NCBI GenBank assembly: GCA_012845835.1
Contig: JABAKD010000018.1
Coordinates: 3,292,229 to 3,356,228, forward strand
From: Undaria pinnatifida
Lineage: Eukaryota > Sar > Phaeophyceae > Laminariales > Alariaceae
Direction of reading: 5' to 3'
Length of the DNA stretch: 64,000 nt
Positions within the stretch are counted from its first letter, which is position 1, and each line of letters opens with the position of its first letter. Below the pieces are notes generated by a model that saw nothing but the letters and a program-made list of their open reading frames with translations, was not told the DNA's origin and did no database searches. The position numbers and the translations under genes were made by a program. Of the stretch, positions 1 to 11,545 are shown piece after piece.

Positions 1-1109
1 TCGGCGCGCGGTGATTATAGGGACCCAATGCTCGCAAGAGTATCAATTGGAGTCTAGAGGATAGCAGTAGAATATTCTGCAGATACATCTCGCTGTTAGC
101 ATGATGCAGTAATTGCGCGGCAGAAAGAAGTTCCAAGAAATGGGTAGCGAAAAAAATATACTAACATGCTGTGGGTATTGAATACTACCGAAGCCAGCCC
201 GCAGAATGCATCATGCAGCATAGAATCAACCATTCTGGCCACACCAACTAGTTCGAATCAAGACTGCATTTGTCGCCACAACCAGCGATCAGACCGTGTA
301 CTCCAAGAAGAAGCCCACCAGAGCAACCAGTTTGACGGTACATTTAAGAATAACGAGCATATCTGTGATGTAATCCGTGACAACGGAGCTTGTCTTGAAC
401 AGCACACACGTGTACAGCCCTCCATCGAACTCACAGAAGATGCCAGCTCGCGTTTGTTGGTGCTATTATCGTCATCAACGAACTCAATCATGTAGCGACA
501 GGCTCCAACCATCGATTATTATAAAATACAATATGGTCTCACACGGCAGTACGGCTCAACCGTACGAAGTTGCTGTTGTCCTCGTCATCGCAATACAAAT
601 CGGGACAGACAGGTTCCAACCACTGCCTGCCGCCACAAATGTTTTTTTAGTAGAATTATTCACAGTCCTAACTCATCACGGCCAGATATCATACCTGGTA
701 GTAGACAGTCGTATCCATGGTGTGACACGAGTATAGGCGACATATATGTGCACATAGCTTGTAAATATGAAGATCGATGAAATCCTCAATCTCACACCTG
801 GAGTGTGTTTGATTTTTTTGATAGTATGTATCACCTCGCAAGCATCGACCAGTTGACCAGCCCCACTCCCACCTCAGGTACAAGTGTAGTTGGATTAAAT
901 AAAAGCATTTCAAAACAAACCAGCACCCTCTTTCGTTGTTCTGGACACAGATATCAAGGGACGGCACTTTTACCACTTGACCGGCGGCAAAATTCCAATA
1001 GTTGACCTTGATTGACGCCGAACTACTAGGGTTAAATTTGACCGATAGTGTTCACACCCGTGACCGCTGGGACGTTCCCGTTGACTGCCCGTCTCAGGAC
1101 ATAGTACTG
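1..1109. other. Unit 1 leader, no gene seen
   Basis: No convincing coding sequence. Short open frames exist on both strands, but they are not better preserved between units than the DNA around them. The stretch holds a degenerate direct duplication: 448-513 resembles 567-630, and both end in a GACAGGYTCCAACCA motif. It also holds a sentence-like segment at about 750-830 (ATCGATGAAATCCTCAATCT and following bases) that has a second copy in unit 4 only. Confidence 0.5.
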
Positions 1110-1436
1110 CTAAAAGGCCCCCTGGACAGAAATATGTTTATTGTTTATTACTCTTGCATCTTTGCCATCTCTAACCGCGCCCCTCCACGTACACCACACA
1201 CACCGCTTCAGAGACGCGGCCAGGTAATCCCGTCGCCCAAGGTCCCGGTCGCGGGAATAATCCCGCAAGTTGAGATCCAGCTTTCTCGTCCACAGGGTCC
1301 TCTTCGCCTCCGAGTTGACTGCGCGCACATGCGGAGTCAAATACTTGGCTTGGCTGGCGAATCCAGGGACTACCTCGTGCCCGCCTACAATATCAGCAAG
1401 AGCTCCTGCCGCTTGCGCCCGGCGTGTCCTTGATAG
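1110..1436 (-). pseudogene. Coding-like relic, copy A, unit 1 (nonsense)
   Basis: A minus-strand frame that reads like protein, containing the short strings HEVVPGFASQAKYLTPH, KLDLNLRDY and RCVWCTW. In units 1 and 2 an in-frame TAG at 1437-1439 (plus strand CTA) replaces the AAG lysine codon found in units 3 and 4, closing the frame upstream. No ATG precedes it. A diverged relative lies 14.5 kb further on in the same unit at about 15791-15960, with the shared strings GALAD and HEVVP. That makes it more likely an old duplicated exon or element fragment than a chance ORF. I do not recognise the family. The alternative is that the DNA repeat is non-coding and open by chance. Confidence 0.4.
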
Positions 1437-1900
1437 CTAGCACGCGACGAGCCGTAACCGGGAGTGGTCCGGGGTTGCTCGTTCACGTTGTTTTACGACA
1501 CTCTTCTTCGACCCATATTCCCGACACAGACGTGCCTCATTCTCTCCACAAAACAACATAAACATTACCTTGTCTGTTACGTTGTTATTTTATGTGCGCA
1601 GACAAAGCTATCCTATAGCATTTGGAACATAGACCCTTTGTCAACTTGGCCATATCCTGCGACGTGTAGTATGCATTTGGTGTATTTGAGGCAGAACTCG
1701 AATGTCAGCGCAAACACAGGTTTCGCTCAACGTCCTGGCGCATACAACACCGGTGGGTAACATGCATTCGGCGCGGCGTCGGGAATCGGTCCTACACGGA
1801 CAAGCAAGGTGTTGGTGATGATAAATGTTGAAGCTGGTATCAGCGCGTCGTCGTTTGTCATACTAAGGGGGGCAAGAAAAGTCCAGGCGAACGAGTGAAG

Positions 1901-1965
1901 CCTCCCCTCCCTCCTTGGTACAAGGGGGGGATTGGGGGGGGGAGGGGGGGTTCCTCAGGGCGGGA
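1901..1965. repeat. C-rich/G-rich foldback, unit 1
   Basis: A C-rich arm (1901-1914) runs into CCTTGGTACAAGG and then three G-runs of 7-9 bases at 1924-1950, followed by GGGCGGG at 1958-1964. The plus strand could form a hairpin, and the G-runs satisfy a G-quadruplex pattern. The minus strand could form an i-motif. The element sits at the same place in all four units with run lengths that vary. No gene function can be assigned. Confidence 0.7.
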
Positions 1966-2406
1966 GTTCTTCCCCCTTGTGAGAAGGAAAGGGATCTTTA
2001 TGAACGTCCCTAAGCTGCTTTCCGCAAGACTCCGTGTGTTGGTAATCCGCGGACAGGCCAGGTTGGCGAATGTATCAGAATAAATAAAGGATGCGAGCTG
2101 CTTTTCGCACATTTTCGTATGTCGATCTTTCACTAAGGCAGCGCGGAGAGACAGGGACTTACACGTTACTGCATTTTTGTTTATGAGGCACATCGCTCGT
2201 CTTTGTCGGAGGCCCCCTCATGATCATGGGAAATTTGAACAAGACAACAAAAAAATTCAATATCCGCGTTCCTCATTTACTTTTCCCAAATCAATGGCAT
2301 TCATGTTTTATAGCTGAACGCCTTGTTTGATGCACTCGTTCGAACAACTGTTGATACGTGCCAAGTATACCGGGACAGTCGATCTACACCCCCGCTTCCG
2401 AACGCT

Positions 2407-2575
2407 AAATACGACGAGAAAAGAAACAAGTGCACCAACAAAGACATTGAGAAAACGAGAAATCCAAATATCGAGAAAAACATCGGAACGGACAACCGAA
2501 CGAAAGCTAAACGAAAACAAGAAACAAAAGAAACAAAAGAGACGAAAAAACGAACTCTGCTTGAAAACGCACGCT
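2407..2575. other. A-rich, T-poor asymmetric tract
   Basis: About 170 bp of the plus strand is dominated by A with G and C and almost free of T (for example GAAACAAAAGAAACAAAAG). It recurs at 23934-24102, 43376-43544 and, with more changes, 63571-63730. On the minus strand it is a pyrimidine-rich tract about 430-600 nt beyond the stop of the 484-codon ORF. It could lie in a 3' untranslated region or be a simple-sequence relic. Both strands are open here by composition only. Confidence 0.5.
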
Positions 2576-2579
2576 GCTC

Positions 2580-3004
2580 CCTGTGATCCTCGGACATGCC
2601 CTTACCGACAACTCATACCCCTTGCGATCACCGGCTTGGTTTTCGGCGGCACCTTGACCGGATGTCGTCTAAACATTATCGCCATACCGCATCCTTTTAC
2701 TTTAGCTGCGCGTAAACAGCAAGACAAACAGTGGATGTCTTTAAAGCACCAAACCTCAGTCGTCATACTTAGAAGCAAACAAGCTTCACGATAATGAGCT
2801 ACAAAGTCAGCGGTGGATATCTTCGAATGGCCACCCCCGCTGTACATCATCACAAACAAACCAGAGAGTCATAGACCTTCCTTTAACAGCAAAACCATTA
2901 GCTACATTTAACAGGTCCGTTTCCGCCAGTCCATTCTAGTAATGAAAGCAGGTAGAGTAGCTAAACACCACATTCAGTCATACAGGCGGTTTAGTTGGCG
3001 ACAT
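2580..3004. other. Downstream flank of the ORF, no gene seen
   Basis: A 425-bp stretch between the A-rich tract and the stop codon of the minus-strand ORF. It is almost identical in units 1, 2 and 3 (24107-24531, 43549-43973). Short frames on both strands are not distinctive. This would be the 3' flank or 3' UTR of the ORF if it is transcribed. I see no AATAAA on the minus strand close to the stop. Confidence 0.4.
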
Positions 3005-4459
3005 TTAGCCTACGCAGAAAAAGCGAAACCAGATAGCGATTCTTGAGCAGCAGCAGGAAAACCACTTTGTTACGGCTAACGTCCAATCTGCTCCATCTGT
3101 TTCCGTCTTTACAAACTCCTCTTCCTCCCGGTCCTTCCGAAAGCCCAAAGCAGGCGGGCACACGGAGTCCGAGGCGGGGGAACCCACCACGGAAACTTCT
3201 CGCAACCTCACCGTGTCCAACTCAAAGAACCGCCCTTGGTCCAACGCCCCCGTCCCGGTGGGGTGCTCGTCGCTTTCGTCACAACCGCCCGGGTAAGCGG
3301 AGCTGTCATCCTTCTCCTCAGCGTCCGACATCGTCCCAAAGCTCAAACTGTTCGCCACACCGCCCTCTACGACGGCGTCCGACTTCAAGGTTTCTTGGAC
3401 GAGGGGGCACACCGACTCCTGGGCGAGGTGTAACACGGGGTCCAGTTGAGGGAAGCCTTGGTTCGAGCCCCTCCAGGAGGAAGTGTCATCTTCCCCCGCA
3501 TTTGAGTCGGTGAGAGTAGTAGAGAGGTCCGTTACCGGACGCTCAACTGGATCGAATGCCGGCCACCAATTTTTGTTCGGCTCCCCCGAAGGGTTGGCCG
3601 TGTCGTGGGTTGTTGCGTCTGACTCGGTCCACATTGTCGAGCTATCCGTTTCTGACGACGAGCCTGCCGGATCTAATGCCGCATGCTTTTGGTCCGAACC
3701 CTCCGCGGTAGTCGTGTCCTTATCCCCTTCTTTTGAGACGTTGTAGTTGATCGACGTTGTCTGCGTTTCCGGGGGCGTCCACACCGGATCCAATTCCGGG
3801 CACCAGATTTTCTCCGACCCCCCTGAGAAGTCGCCCGTACCGTGAATCGCTACGCCTGAATCCCAGCAGTGGCTCGAGCTTCCTCCCTGCGCGTCCGAAC
3901 CGGTCCAATCGGTCGAGCTGTTCAACCCTGTCCAGTCGATGGAGTCGCTTCCTGTCGAGATGGGATTCCACGCCCAACGGTCGGGGCCAGGGGAGTGCCC
4001 GGGGTCCGACACCACCGAAGACACGGCCTCCGACGCCGTGGAGGTGGAGGATGCGGGGTTGCTGTCGTCAATGTCCGGCAAGGTTGTGTCATGCGTGCGC
4101 CACGCGGGCTTCGAATCGGTCGAGGGGGAAGAGGTGGGATTCATGTCCGAAAGGTCCAACGATATGGTGCCCTCGACATTCCCCGTGACAAGGTCGCGGC
4201 ACAGAACGGGGTCAGACTCTAACGGGGTCGACGAGTTCCCAATGTCCTGGGGGGCCGTGCATGTGCTGCCGGCTTTCCACGTGGCAATAACAGAGCAGTC
4301 TGACTCCGGCCATGTGGTAGAGGCTTCTTGAAGGGGTTTGTCCAAAACGCGAGAGATGGCCGCTTCGACCATTTCCATCCTGGCAGCATCGTCTTTCTCC
4401 TGCCAAGGCCAACAGGTGGGGATAACAGAGGGAGAGTAAACCAGCGAGGGAGGGAACAT
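3005..4459 (-). CDS. 484-aa Ser/Thr/Asp/Trp-rich repeat protein, unit 1
   Basis: The one convincing gene of the unit. An intact ATG-to-TAA frame of 484 codons lies in a GC-rich island, while the flanks are visibly more AT-rich. Codon third positions look G/C-rich. Residues 1-45 are mixed and partly helical (AARMEMVEAAISRVLD). Residues 47-345 hold degenerate repeats of 35-45 residues. Their pattern is S-T-x-W-T-x-S-D-A, then an SG-rich spacer, then W-x-P-x-L/F-D-P-V (clear at 182-227, 273-308 and 313-345). Residues 378-450 are acidic with an EEEE run. The last 20 residues are Cys-rich and hydrophobic (WFSCCCSRIAIWF), possibly a membrane tail. A GTAACA just before that tail could be a splice donor, in which case the tail would be intronic. 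There is no signal peptide and no known domain. The function is unknown. Confidence 0.7.
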   Translation of the reverse strand: MFPPSLVYSPSVIPTCWPWQEKDDAARMEMVEAAISRVLDKPLQEASTTWPESDCSVIATWKAGSTCTAPQDIGNSSTPLESDPVLCRDLVTGNVEGTISLDLSDMNPTSSPSTDSKPAWRTHDTTLPDIDDSNPASSTSTASEAVSSVVSDPGHSPGPDRWAWNPISTGSDSIDWTGLNSSTDWTGSDAQGGSSSHCWDSGVAIHGTGDFSGGSEKIWCPELDPVWTPPETQTTSINYNVSKEGDKDTTTAEGSDQKHAALDPAGSSSETDSSTMWTESDATTHDTANPSGEPNKNWWPAFDPVERPVTDLSTTLTDSNAGEDDTSSWRGSNQGFPQLDPVLHLAQESVCPLVQETLKSDAVVEGGVANSLSFGTMSDAEEKDDSSAYPGGCDESDEHPTGTGALDQGRFFELDTVRLREVSVVGSPASDSVCPPALGFRKDREEEEFVKTETDGADWTLAVTKWFSCCCSRIAIWFRFFCVG

Positions 4460-7400
4460 GCGAGGGAGCGATTTATGATCCTGATTGATTGGTATGTGTG
4501 AAGCAACTGGTTCGTTGTATTACGCGGGGTCATGCGACCAAACGAAAAACCCATACCACTCTCTCAAGAAGGTCTGAACGAATATGTCAGGAGTGAGACG
4601 ACAAAGAACACAGAAGCATCTTTAACGTTTTTCGTTAATTCTTGTTGATGTTAGGGCACCCCTCATCATGTCTAGGTAAACAATGTCCAGTGGGGTGTGA
4701 ACAGTTCGGCTTTGGACTTGCGTCTGGACCGCTCCTATATTTGTCGTAGTAAAGTAGCAAGCGGGTGACGGGCGCGCGAGGTTAGGCGGTTGATTGATTT
4801 ATATTTTTTTGTCCTTGAACGGTTTAGCTGTCTTGCACAACTGTTGGCGTACTTTTCGTGGTAGTCGTTACAGAAACGGCGCGAAGGAGTAAGCTATAAG
4901 ACTGGCGTGTTGAGCCACCGAACACCGGGAACAAGAAATATCAAGCGCCTTCGCGTGCTATGTACCACAGGCGTAAAGCACAGTTATAAACACCCCAATG
5001 TATGGCATTACATTGCTCGTCGAGTTGCGGGTGTATTGGTTTGACCTGTTAAGCCGTGAACGGATGCCCTTGTTAACTGTAACAAAGGAACTACGCGATA
5101 CTGTTAGAGTACCACTCGTGTGTCACATCGTCATTCGGTAGGCATGATATTATTCATCGAGCTGCACGTTGCTTTTCCCCATCGCCAAGGTTTGAGTGGG
5201 GTAGAGGTCCCAAAGTCTGGAGCCTGACAAAAACGCTGTGCACTCCTGACGTAGCATGTCTCTACTGGGACAGGCAAATATGACATAGAGAGCGAGAGAG
5301 AGAACTAGTACCGTATACGGGGTATAACATAGTATCACATGCCCTACCTTGTGCACTACACCCACACCGACGGTAAGCTATTCAAACATTAAGAATATAC
5401 AGCTCACTTTATCGCCCGGGGTACGATGTATAGACTTGCAACATTCTTCATGTTCTACCTCCCAGGAGCATATCTCGCGCTGGATAACAACTATACATTG
5501 CTGGAAGGAGGGAGTGCGTACTGTGTCACCCGGGGTACATTTTTTAGCAGCATTACACACGCTACCTGCAATACTACCGCCGTAGATTATACCACCCGTG
5601 AGATAACAATTTTGTAAATACTAATGATCAGTCACTGTACATCATCCGGAATGTCACTTCCCCTATTTTGTGCGGTTTAAGCTAAACATTTGGTATACCC
5701 TCTACATGCCCACCCCGTGACATGCTTATCAAGGCCGTCTCACCTTTCCTATGGTATTAATTTTTGCTTTCGCGAAAAGTATCACATACCACATGCAGGT
5801 AGTTTTGGAATGGTGACAACAAGCCGATCTACTTGGTATTCCCCAGAATATGGTCTTGAGCCGGATGGTCGTATAAAGGGCACTCACTACCGGAACTAAA
5901 TAAGGGTCCGGAGAAGGCACAGCTGTCGTGCTGTTTACTCAATTTTTTCGCACAACATGGTATAGGCGCAGGGTCCAGAACAGCACAAACGCGGTGGCTA
6001 CTCTCGGCAGTGACTTTGAGCTGGTGAACACCCAGGCCCCATAAGTTGCCCCCATTAGGTAACTTTGATCATGAGTGATTCGGTATGGTCGAGGTTTTAC
6101 GTTTCGTTTGTCCCCATGTGCTTCCGGACAAACACGTGCATACAGGTCGACCAAGGAATGGGTTAGGGTGTTAAGATTTGAGCTATTGTTTAGCGTTCTA
6201 TCCAAAGCCCCATCCCGTTGTACGGGAACCCCACGCCGTACACACGAAATGAAAGTTTCCAAGCTGTACAATATCATGACGCGTGCTATGATAGAAGTGC
6301 ACCACTTCATTCTTGAGGTTTCTCATTTTGGGAGCTTAAGACCTCTCCCAAAAACTGATGTTGATAAAAATAAAAGTGCACGTGACTAATACAGGTATAT
6401 TTACATGCCTCGCAACAGCGTGGCAAACGGTCAGTACCGTAACCCTTTGGTGACTTCAGGGGGGGGGAAATGTATGGCATGCAAATCGATATTTACTACA
6501 GGAGGACATAACACGACTCAAAAGAGGGTTGAAGTCATCCCACGCAATAGAAAGGGTGCAGCAGAAGTTTCTAAGCTCCTATTATTACCATTGTGAGGTG
6601 CTCAATATCTCAGCCGGAACATGGCTTTGAAGACATTCGCTAGCGCAACTCGAACAGCTTTTGTTTCCGATAGATAGTCCTACACAGCGACATCATCACA
6701 CAAACCGATGGTCCTACACATGAGGAGCTTAACCAGTCCTGATCGTTTGGGCCAATCATTGCAATCCCTACCGTGGGATGAATCATTGATAGACTGTACT
6801 AGGTGGACATGTTTAATAATGCGATGTCAGTACTATCCGGTACATTTTGCGGTGAAGCGTGATGCCCACGCAGCATAGCCCCATGCGTTCGGCTGCGACA
6901 TCACACCACACGGATAAGGAGAAGGCGGAACTTTGTTGTTCGTCGTGTTCATCACTAATCTTCGTTGTTATGCCAAACATACGCGGATGCTATTCCGACC
7001 GTGTTTGCTGATCTCCGTGTTATCGGCAGTCGTTCTTATGCCATGGGGATAATTGATCACGCGCACATACTTTCCGTTGTACCACATAAAACAATAACTA
7101 TATAAAAGTGCTATCAAGGCAGCACTTTTTTATCGTCTAGCTCATCGCTTAGAATCATTCTGCGGTGCGTGCATAAAACGTAACGTGTACGAATGACGAT
7201 ACAGCATCGTCTGCACGGAGCAGCAGAGAGAAGATCCTATTAATAGGTTAGTGGGTAACCAAGGGTGCGTTCAATGAGGTCACACTTAGCGGCTCGGGTC
7301 GGTATCATAGAACAAATGCTTTTCATATTGCTGTTTTTACAACCATGGACAACCGTCTACCGTTTCATACGTATAGTGTTTCACACATACGACTCTATTT

Positions 7401-8897
7401 TTCGCAGCAGACAGACCCATGGCCGGTATGATTTGCACGACCTATCATGTTGACGGGGGGACGCGATATGATCTGAAAAAATATATACCAGGTAGTATTT
7501 GCTTGATTTCGAATGCTGTACTTCTCAGATCCTGCGAAAGATACCGTGACGACAAGCAAAATATCTAGATGGTCAAGATCCTGATATGTTGGAGGTGTGA
7601 AAAATTCGGTTTCACTGCCACAGGACAAGAACAATTGCGTCGATTTTTGAATTAGGTACAGACGCCACGACAACTGAAAAAGCAAATACGTCCACCTTTG
7701 AATAAATGACGGGACGACTCCCCGCGCGGTTCGTAGTCCAAATTGGGGTGTTCTACCAATAATATCTTGCCATGGCCGGGTGACGCCTAAAATGGCCGAC
7801 TACAAAGCAAGAGGATGCGCTGCACATTCGTATACAATGGCCGGACCAGTTTAGTGTGTTCTACGTTTGCACGATTGTGATACGAAGGAACTTCATTCTT
7901 TGTTTCGTCCCTAAACATATGGTTCGAAATGGGTTGCTAGCGCTCGTCAAAGTTTACGTACTGCGGGTGTACGAGTGTCAGTTTATTCTCTCACTCTGGA
8001 AGAACAGCAGCAAGGGTCTATCATGGCGAAACCCGGGGCAAGCTTTTACATACACAATCGGTATTATACCGTACGTACTGGCAGAAACATGATGTAATAC
8101 AGTAGTGCCGGGAATAGGAAGGTAGTACATACCAGTATACCGGTAGAAGTTTTGGGGAATCGACATGAACAGGAAGCGGAGTGGGATAGGGCGTTGACGA
8201 AAAGAAACAATGTAGAATGTTCGACCAGGCTAAGCTATCCACGCGAGTCTGCCACATTGGTTCACGTACACGAAAGCCGGTGTATACTCGCAGACGAGCT
8301 GATGGAGCAAAGGAGGACCATACAATGAAGAATGTGGAGCAAGGGTGGATAAACGTGCTAGCGACAAGTTTCAACAAACAGGCGGAGGCGAACAAGGTAA
8401 TACCGACCGAAATTGAAGCCAAGTGACGCGAAGAAACGCGAAAGCACGCAACACCTCTTTTTACGCGCCAACTTAATGCGGTACACATTACCAAACCGGC
8501 AACAGCGGAACGCGAAGGGGAAAAAAACATGCCGGTGACAGCAGTCCAAGAAGACGGCGCCAGAGCAAACCTAACCAACCAAGGCAAAACCAGGGGCAAA
8601 ACAAAAGCACTTTTGTTCACGCCATCAAACCAGGCACGGCCTAATTTTTTTGCGAAAGGGGTATATACCGCGCACACGATCAATGGAGGAGGCTCCGTCC
8701 CTAGTCCACCTTGCCCCTAGGCTGGAGTAGCGCAACTCCAGTACCCGTTACAGAATGTACCGGCTGGGCTACGTATGCCCTACAACAGCTGGGCTCCACC
8801 CGAGCCCAGACTGGCGCAATAATGGAACATCAGGTCAACTAAGGTATATTTGAAATCAGGATACGGGATTGTTTTCGCAGCTACGGTGTCGCGTATG
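4460..8897. other. Unit 1, 4.4 kb with no convincing gene
   Basis: The part next to the ORF (4460-4620) would hold its promoter on the minus strand. I see no clear TATA box there. Beyond it I find only short frames. A GA-rich microsatellite lies at about 5287-5305. A degenerate direct duplication of about 60 bp starts at CGCCCGGGGTAC (5413) and again at CACCCGGGGTAC (5529). A G9 run lies at about 6459. The frame at 5426-5617 (63 codons) is kept in units 2 and 3 but is too short and too unremarkable to call. Confidence 0.45.
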
Positions 8898-8927
8898 TCA
8901 ATGATGTAGACGCGATGCCTCTCTCAC

Positions 8928-9202
8928 CTTCGCGACTTCCGTCTCGTTGACGGCCACGTCGCTACCCACCGCCAGGTCGTACACGCACATTTTCATGTAA
9001 GGCACTAGTGACAACTCGAACTTCGAACAACCGCAATCACTTCCGTCCGAAAGAACAAGCTGTTTAAATAACGTCGGCACTGGGTGCTGCTGACGACAAT
9101 CGTGGTACTCGAGTACTCGTAGCGAGCAGAAGTATACAAAGTAGCGGCGAGAAGTAGCGAGAGAGGGGCAGAGGATGTCGGCGGTAGACAGAGAGGTCTC
9201 GT
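8928..9202 (-). CDS. Possible internal exon, unit 1
   Basis: The minus strand is open from 9221 to 8898 (107 codons) with no ATG at its front. It is bounded by good splice-like signals. Upstream is a pyrimidine tract (TTTCCCTTCGCTTCGAG) ending in AG at 9203-9204. Downstream the sequence GCGAAG is followed by GTGAGAG, with the GT at 8926-8927, in phase 0. The encoded text includes DGSDCGCSKFELSL and CVYDLAVGSDVAVNE. I do not recognise it. The neighbouring exons could not be found, and substitutions between units (K to R, D to G, H to Y) are mostly amino-acid changing. The exon call is therefore speculative. Confidence 0.25.
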
Positions 9203-9221
9203 CTCGAAGCGAAGGGAAATA

Positions 9222-11536
9222 TCACGATACGGGGAGCGTTTTCGGACTGAGCTGTGTGGGGTGTTTACGCCGATCTAGGCAGTCGGCATAATGCACGCGG
9301 CATGATCCCCCTGCGACGGGCTGCGAGCTCAGCGTAGTAGATATCGACGCTCGGCAAGACATGATCCCTGTCATTTTGCCTTGTCTCTTCCAAGCCTCGA
9401 CTTTAATCACTATTGCAAGTAACAAAAGACTCATCGCATCAGGGTTGGTCAGAACTTGCGCCGGCGTAGGACAGTAATTCCGCAGCAAATATACGTCTTT
9501 GGTCAGGAATGGGCGTGGAGGCACGCCGTGGCATTAACACCCATCCTCTCGGGAGTCAGCATCGAAAGCTTTGGACCACAACCCAGCATCGTGGAGTCTT
9601 GACCCCTCGTGTGGAGGATTTCAAGGTATATTATAGTGAAAATGAGGTGGCACCTGTTAAGGGACAGGGTGAATGACATGACGGTCATGCGTCACGTCAG
9701 CAATCATTAACCCGGGTGGTGCTGGGATATCATATGAACACAGCAATGTTTCATGTTCCCGGAAATCGTTTACCCCAGAGCGCTATTCAAGTGAAGAGAG
9801 CGGGCGCCGCGCCAGCGCCAGCTGATTGATAGGCATATGAACGACCTCAACAGCAGCATTCCTCTCTACTACAGCGTCCTCTCTGTTATGACACAAGCAT
9901 ACCGGTAGACATTCGGCCTGGTCTTATTCATCGTAGCAAGCACGTCAGGGCCATTTTTTACTTTAAGGTACGCTTTTCAATGACGTGGCGGTCAGTCAAG
10001 AAGCTATAGCAGTATTTTGCTATGACACGTATCTCACGATCTCTGTGCTGCACGACTACCCAAACCTCTACACCGAACTGTACGAAGTAGCGCTCATCGC
10101 ATCATTACTCTGGTACACCTAACATAGCTACTTGATGCTGTGTCGACGTTTGTTCGATCGTGGTTCGTGTCTTTTGATGGTGTGGTGTGAAGCTATGGGT
10201 TGCGGCCACCAGATCCCCCAGTGTAGGTTGTGCCAGGTTCACGGTAGCACCATTAAGTTACCTTCACCACGACCGTGGGTGGCGCTTAACGTCGTCAAAA
10301 TCACACGCCCAGTTCCCCCCAAAAATGCAATATCAACACCTCCGGGGGTACGTTCCTTGACGTCAACGCGATACTCGTGCTTGTTTGGTTGAACGTGCCG
10401 CGCATCGGTCCCCAGTGGGTTGGAACATACGTTGGAGCGTGGAAATCTGCAATGAGGATTATTTTCGTGGGAATAGAAATGCTCTGTTTCGTTGCAAGAT
10501 CGTGCGGAAGCTGGGCAGATCGTCCAACACGCTTGAGTAATCCGCGTTGTGGCCACAATAATATAAAAGAAAAAACTCCTGGCACTTAACATCATGATCC
10601 TTTCCTTGTTCCAGGTCGACTCTTTGAAGCCGTGTTTCCGGTTGCAGCCCGTATTTCGGGTTTCACTAGAGGGCATTAGTCCCCTGGAAATATATCCATT
10701 CCCTCGATCTCCATAGTTTTGCCTTGTCCACTGCACCCGTCTCTATCGCCTATCCGTGGGAGGCATATCACTATACTTCGCACCGTAGTATTACTACATT
10801 ATTAATGCAAACGTTTTGATTGGACATCCATTGCCGTTTTCTTTAACGGAAAATACCTCTGACTTCAGATGTTCGAATTCCAATGTGTGGCGAATCGATA
10901 CGCGGTACATTCAATTATCCGTGCTAGAGTTGTTCGTGAGGTCCGATCGGTACAAGCATGTTTTCTTGCCGTACAAGGCTTAACGCTACTCGATTCAACA
11001 GCTCCGGCGAAAACAAATGTGCTTTGCCACAGATACGTCACTACTCGTTCGGGTACCGACATGAATGTTAGCATTCTATCATAGCACATTATCGATCAAC
11101 GCACGGGCAGGCCTATCACCCGCGCTTAACTAATCCATGCCATGCGAACAGTGCTCGTACTTACCGTTTTCCCGCACGACTCTATTCCATACAGCACATT
11201 GTCTACGTTGTATCCACACTTGTCCAAGCATACAAATTCCATTCTTATCCACTCCTCTTTCCACTCGCTTTGCAGGTTGGGGGTTCAACATATGGTTGAT
11301 CGGGGCCTGGAGATGTATTCATCATATATGCTCAACATCCAATTGCCATGCGATCAGGACCTGTCCCCACCGCCGTTCCCTGTATACCATTGCTGATACG
11401 ATGCATCTCCCCGTGTCTACCAATTATCGCGTTTCTGTTTTCGGTTAAATCACATTCCACTGCTAGGTGGTTACCCATTGTATCCACATCACTCAGTCGT
11501 ATTGACGACTAAAAAACCTGAAAGCATTACAGTAAA
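9222..11536. other. Unit 1, 2.3 kb with no convincing gene
   Basis: The longest frame is 10239-10736 on the minus strand (165 codons), with counterparts of 185 codons at 32029-32586 and 162 codons at 51211-51699. Between units 1 and 3 I count about eleven amino-acid changes over 150 shared residues, with few visible silent ones, so I treat it as non-coding. No repeats, RNA genes or regulatory sites were recognised. Confidence 0.4.
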
Positions 11537-11545
11537 CTAGGGTAA

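Noticed and set aside
3043-4331. Several plus-strand frames of 85-156 codons across the GC-rich island
   Set aside because: They are shadows of the 484-codon minus-strand ORF, created by its high GC and lack of A/T-rich stop codons.
5590-5615. GATAACAATTT resembling a lac operator or vector sequence
   Set aside because: It is a short chance match in a collinear stretch present in all units; no other vector sequence is nearby.
10239-10736. 165-codon minus-strand frame with counterparts in units 2 and 3
   Set aside because: Amino-acid-changing differences dominate between units, lengths vary at the start and no domain is recognisable. It looks like an open frame by chance.
10869-10890. B-box-like GTTCGAATTCC that might mark a tRNA gene
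   Set aside because: There is no T-arm stem around it, no A-box at the right distance and no acceptor pairing.
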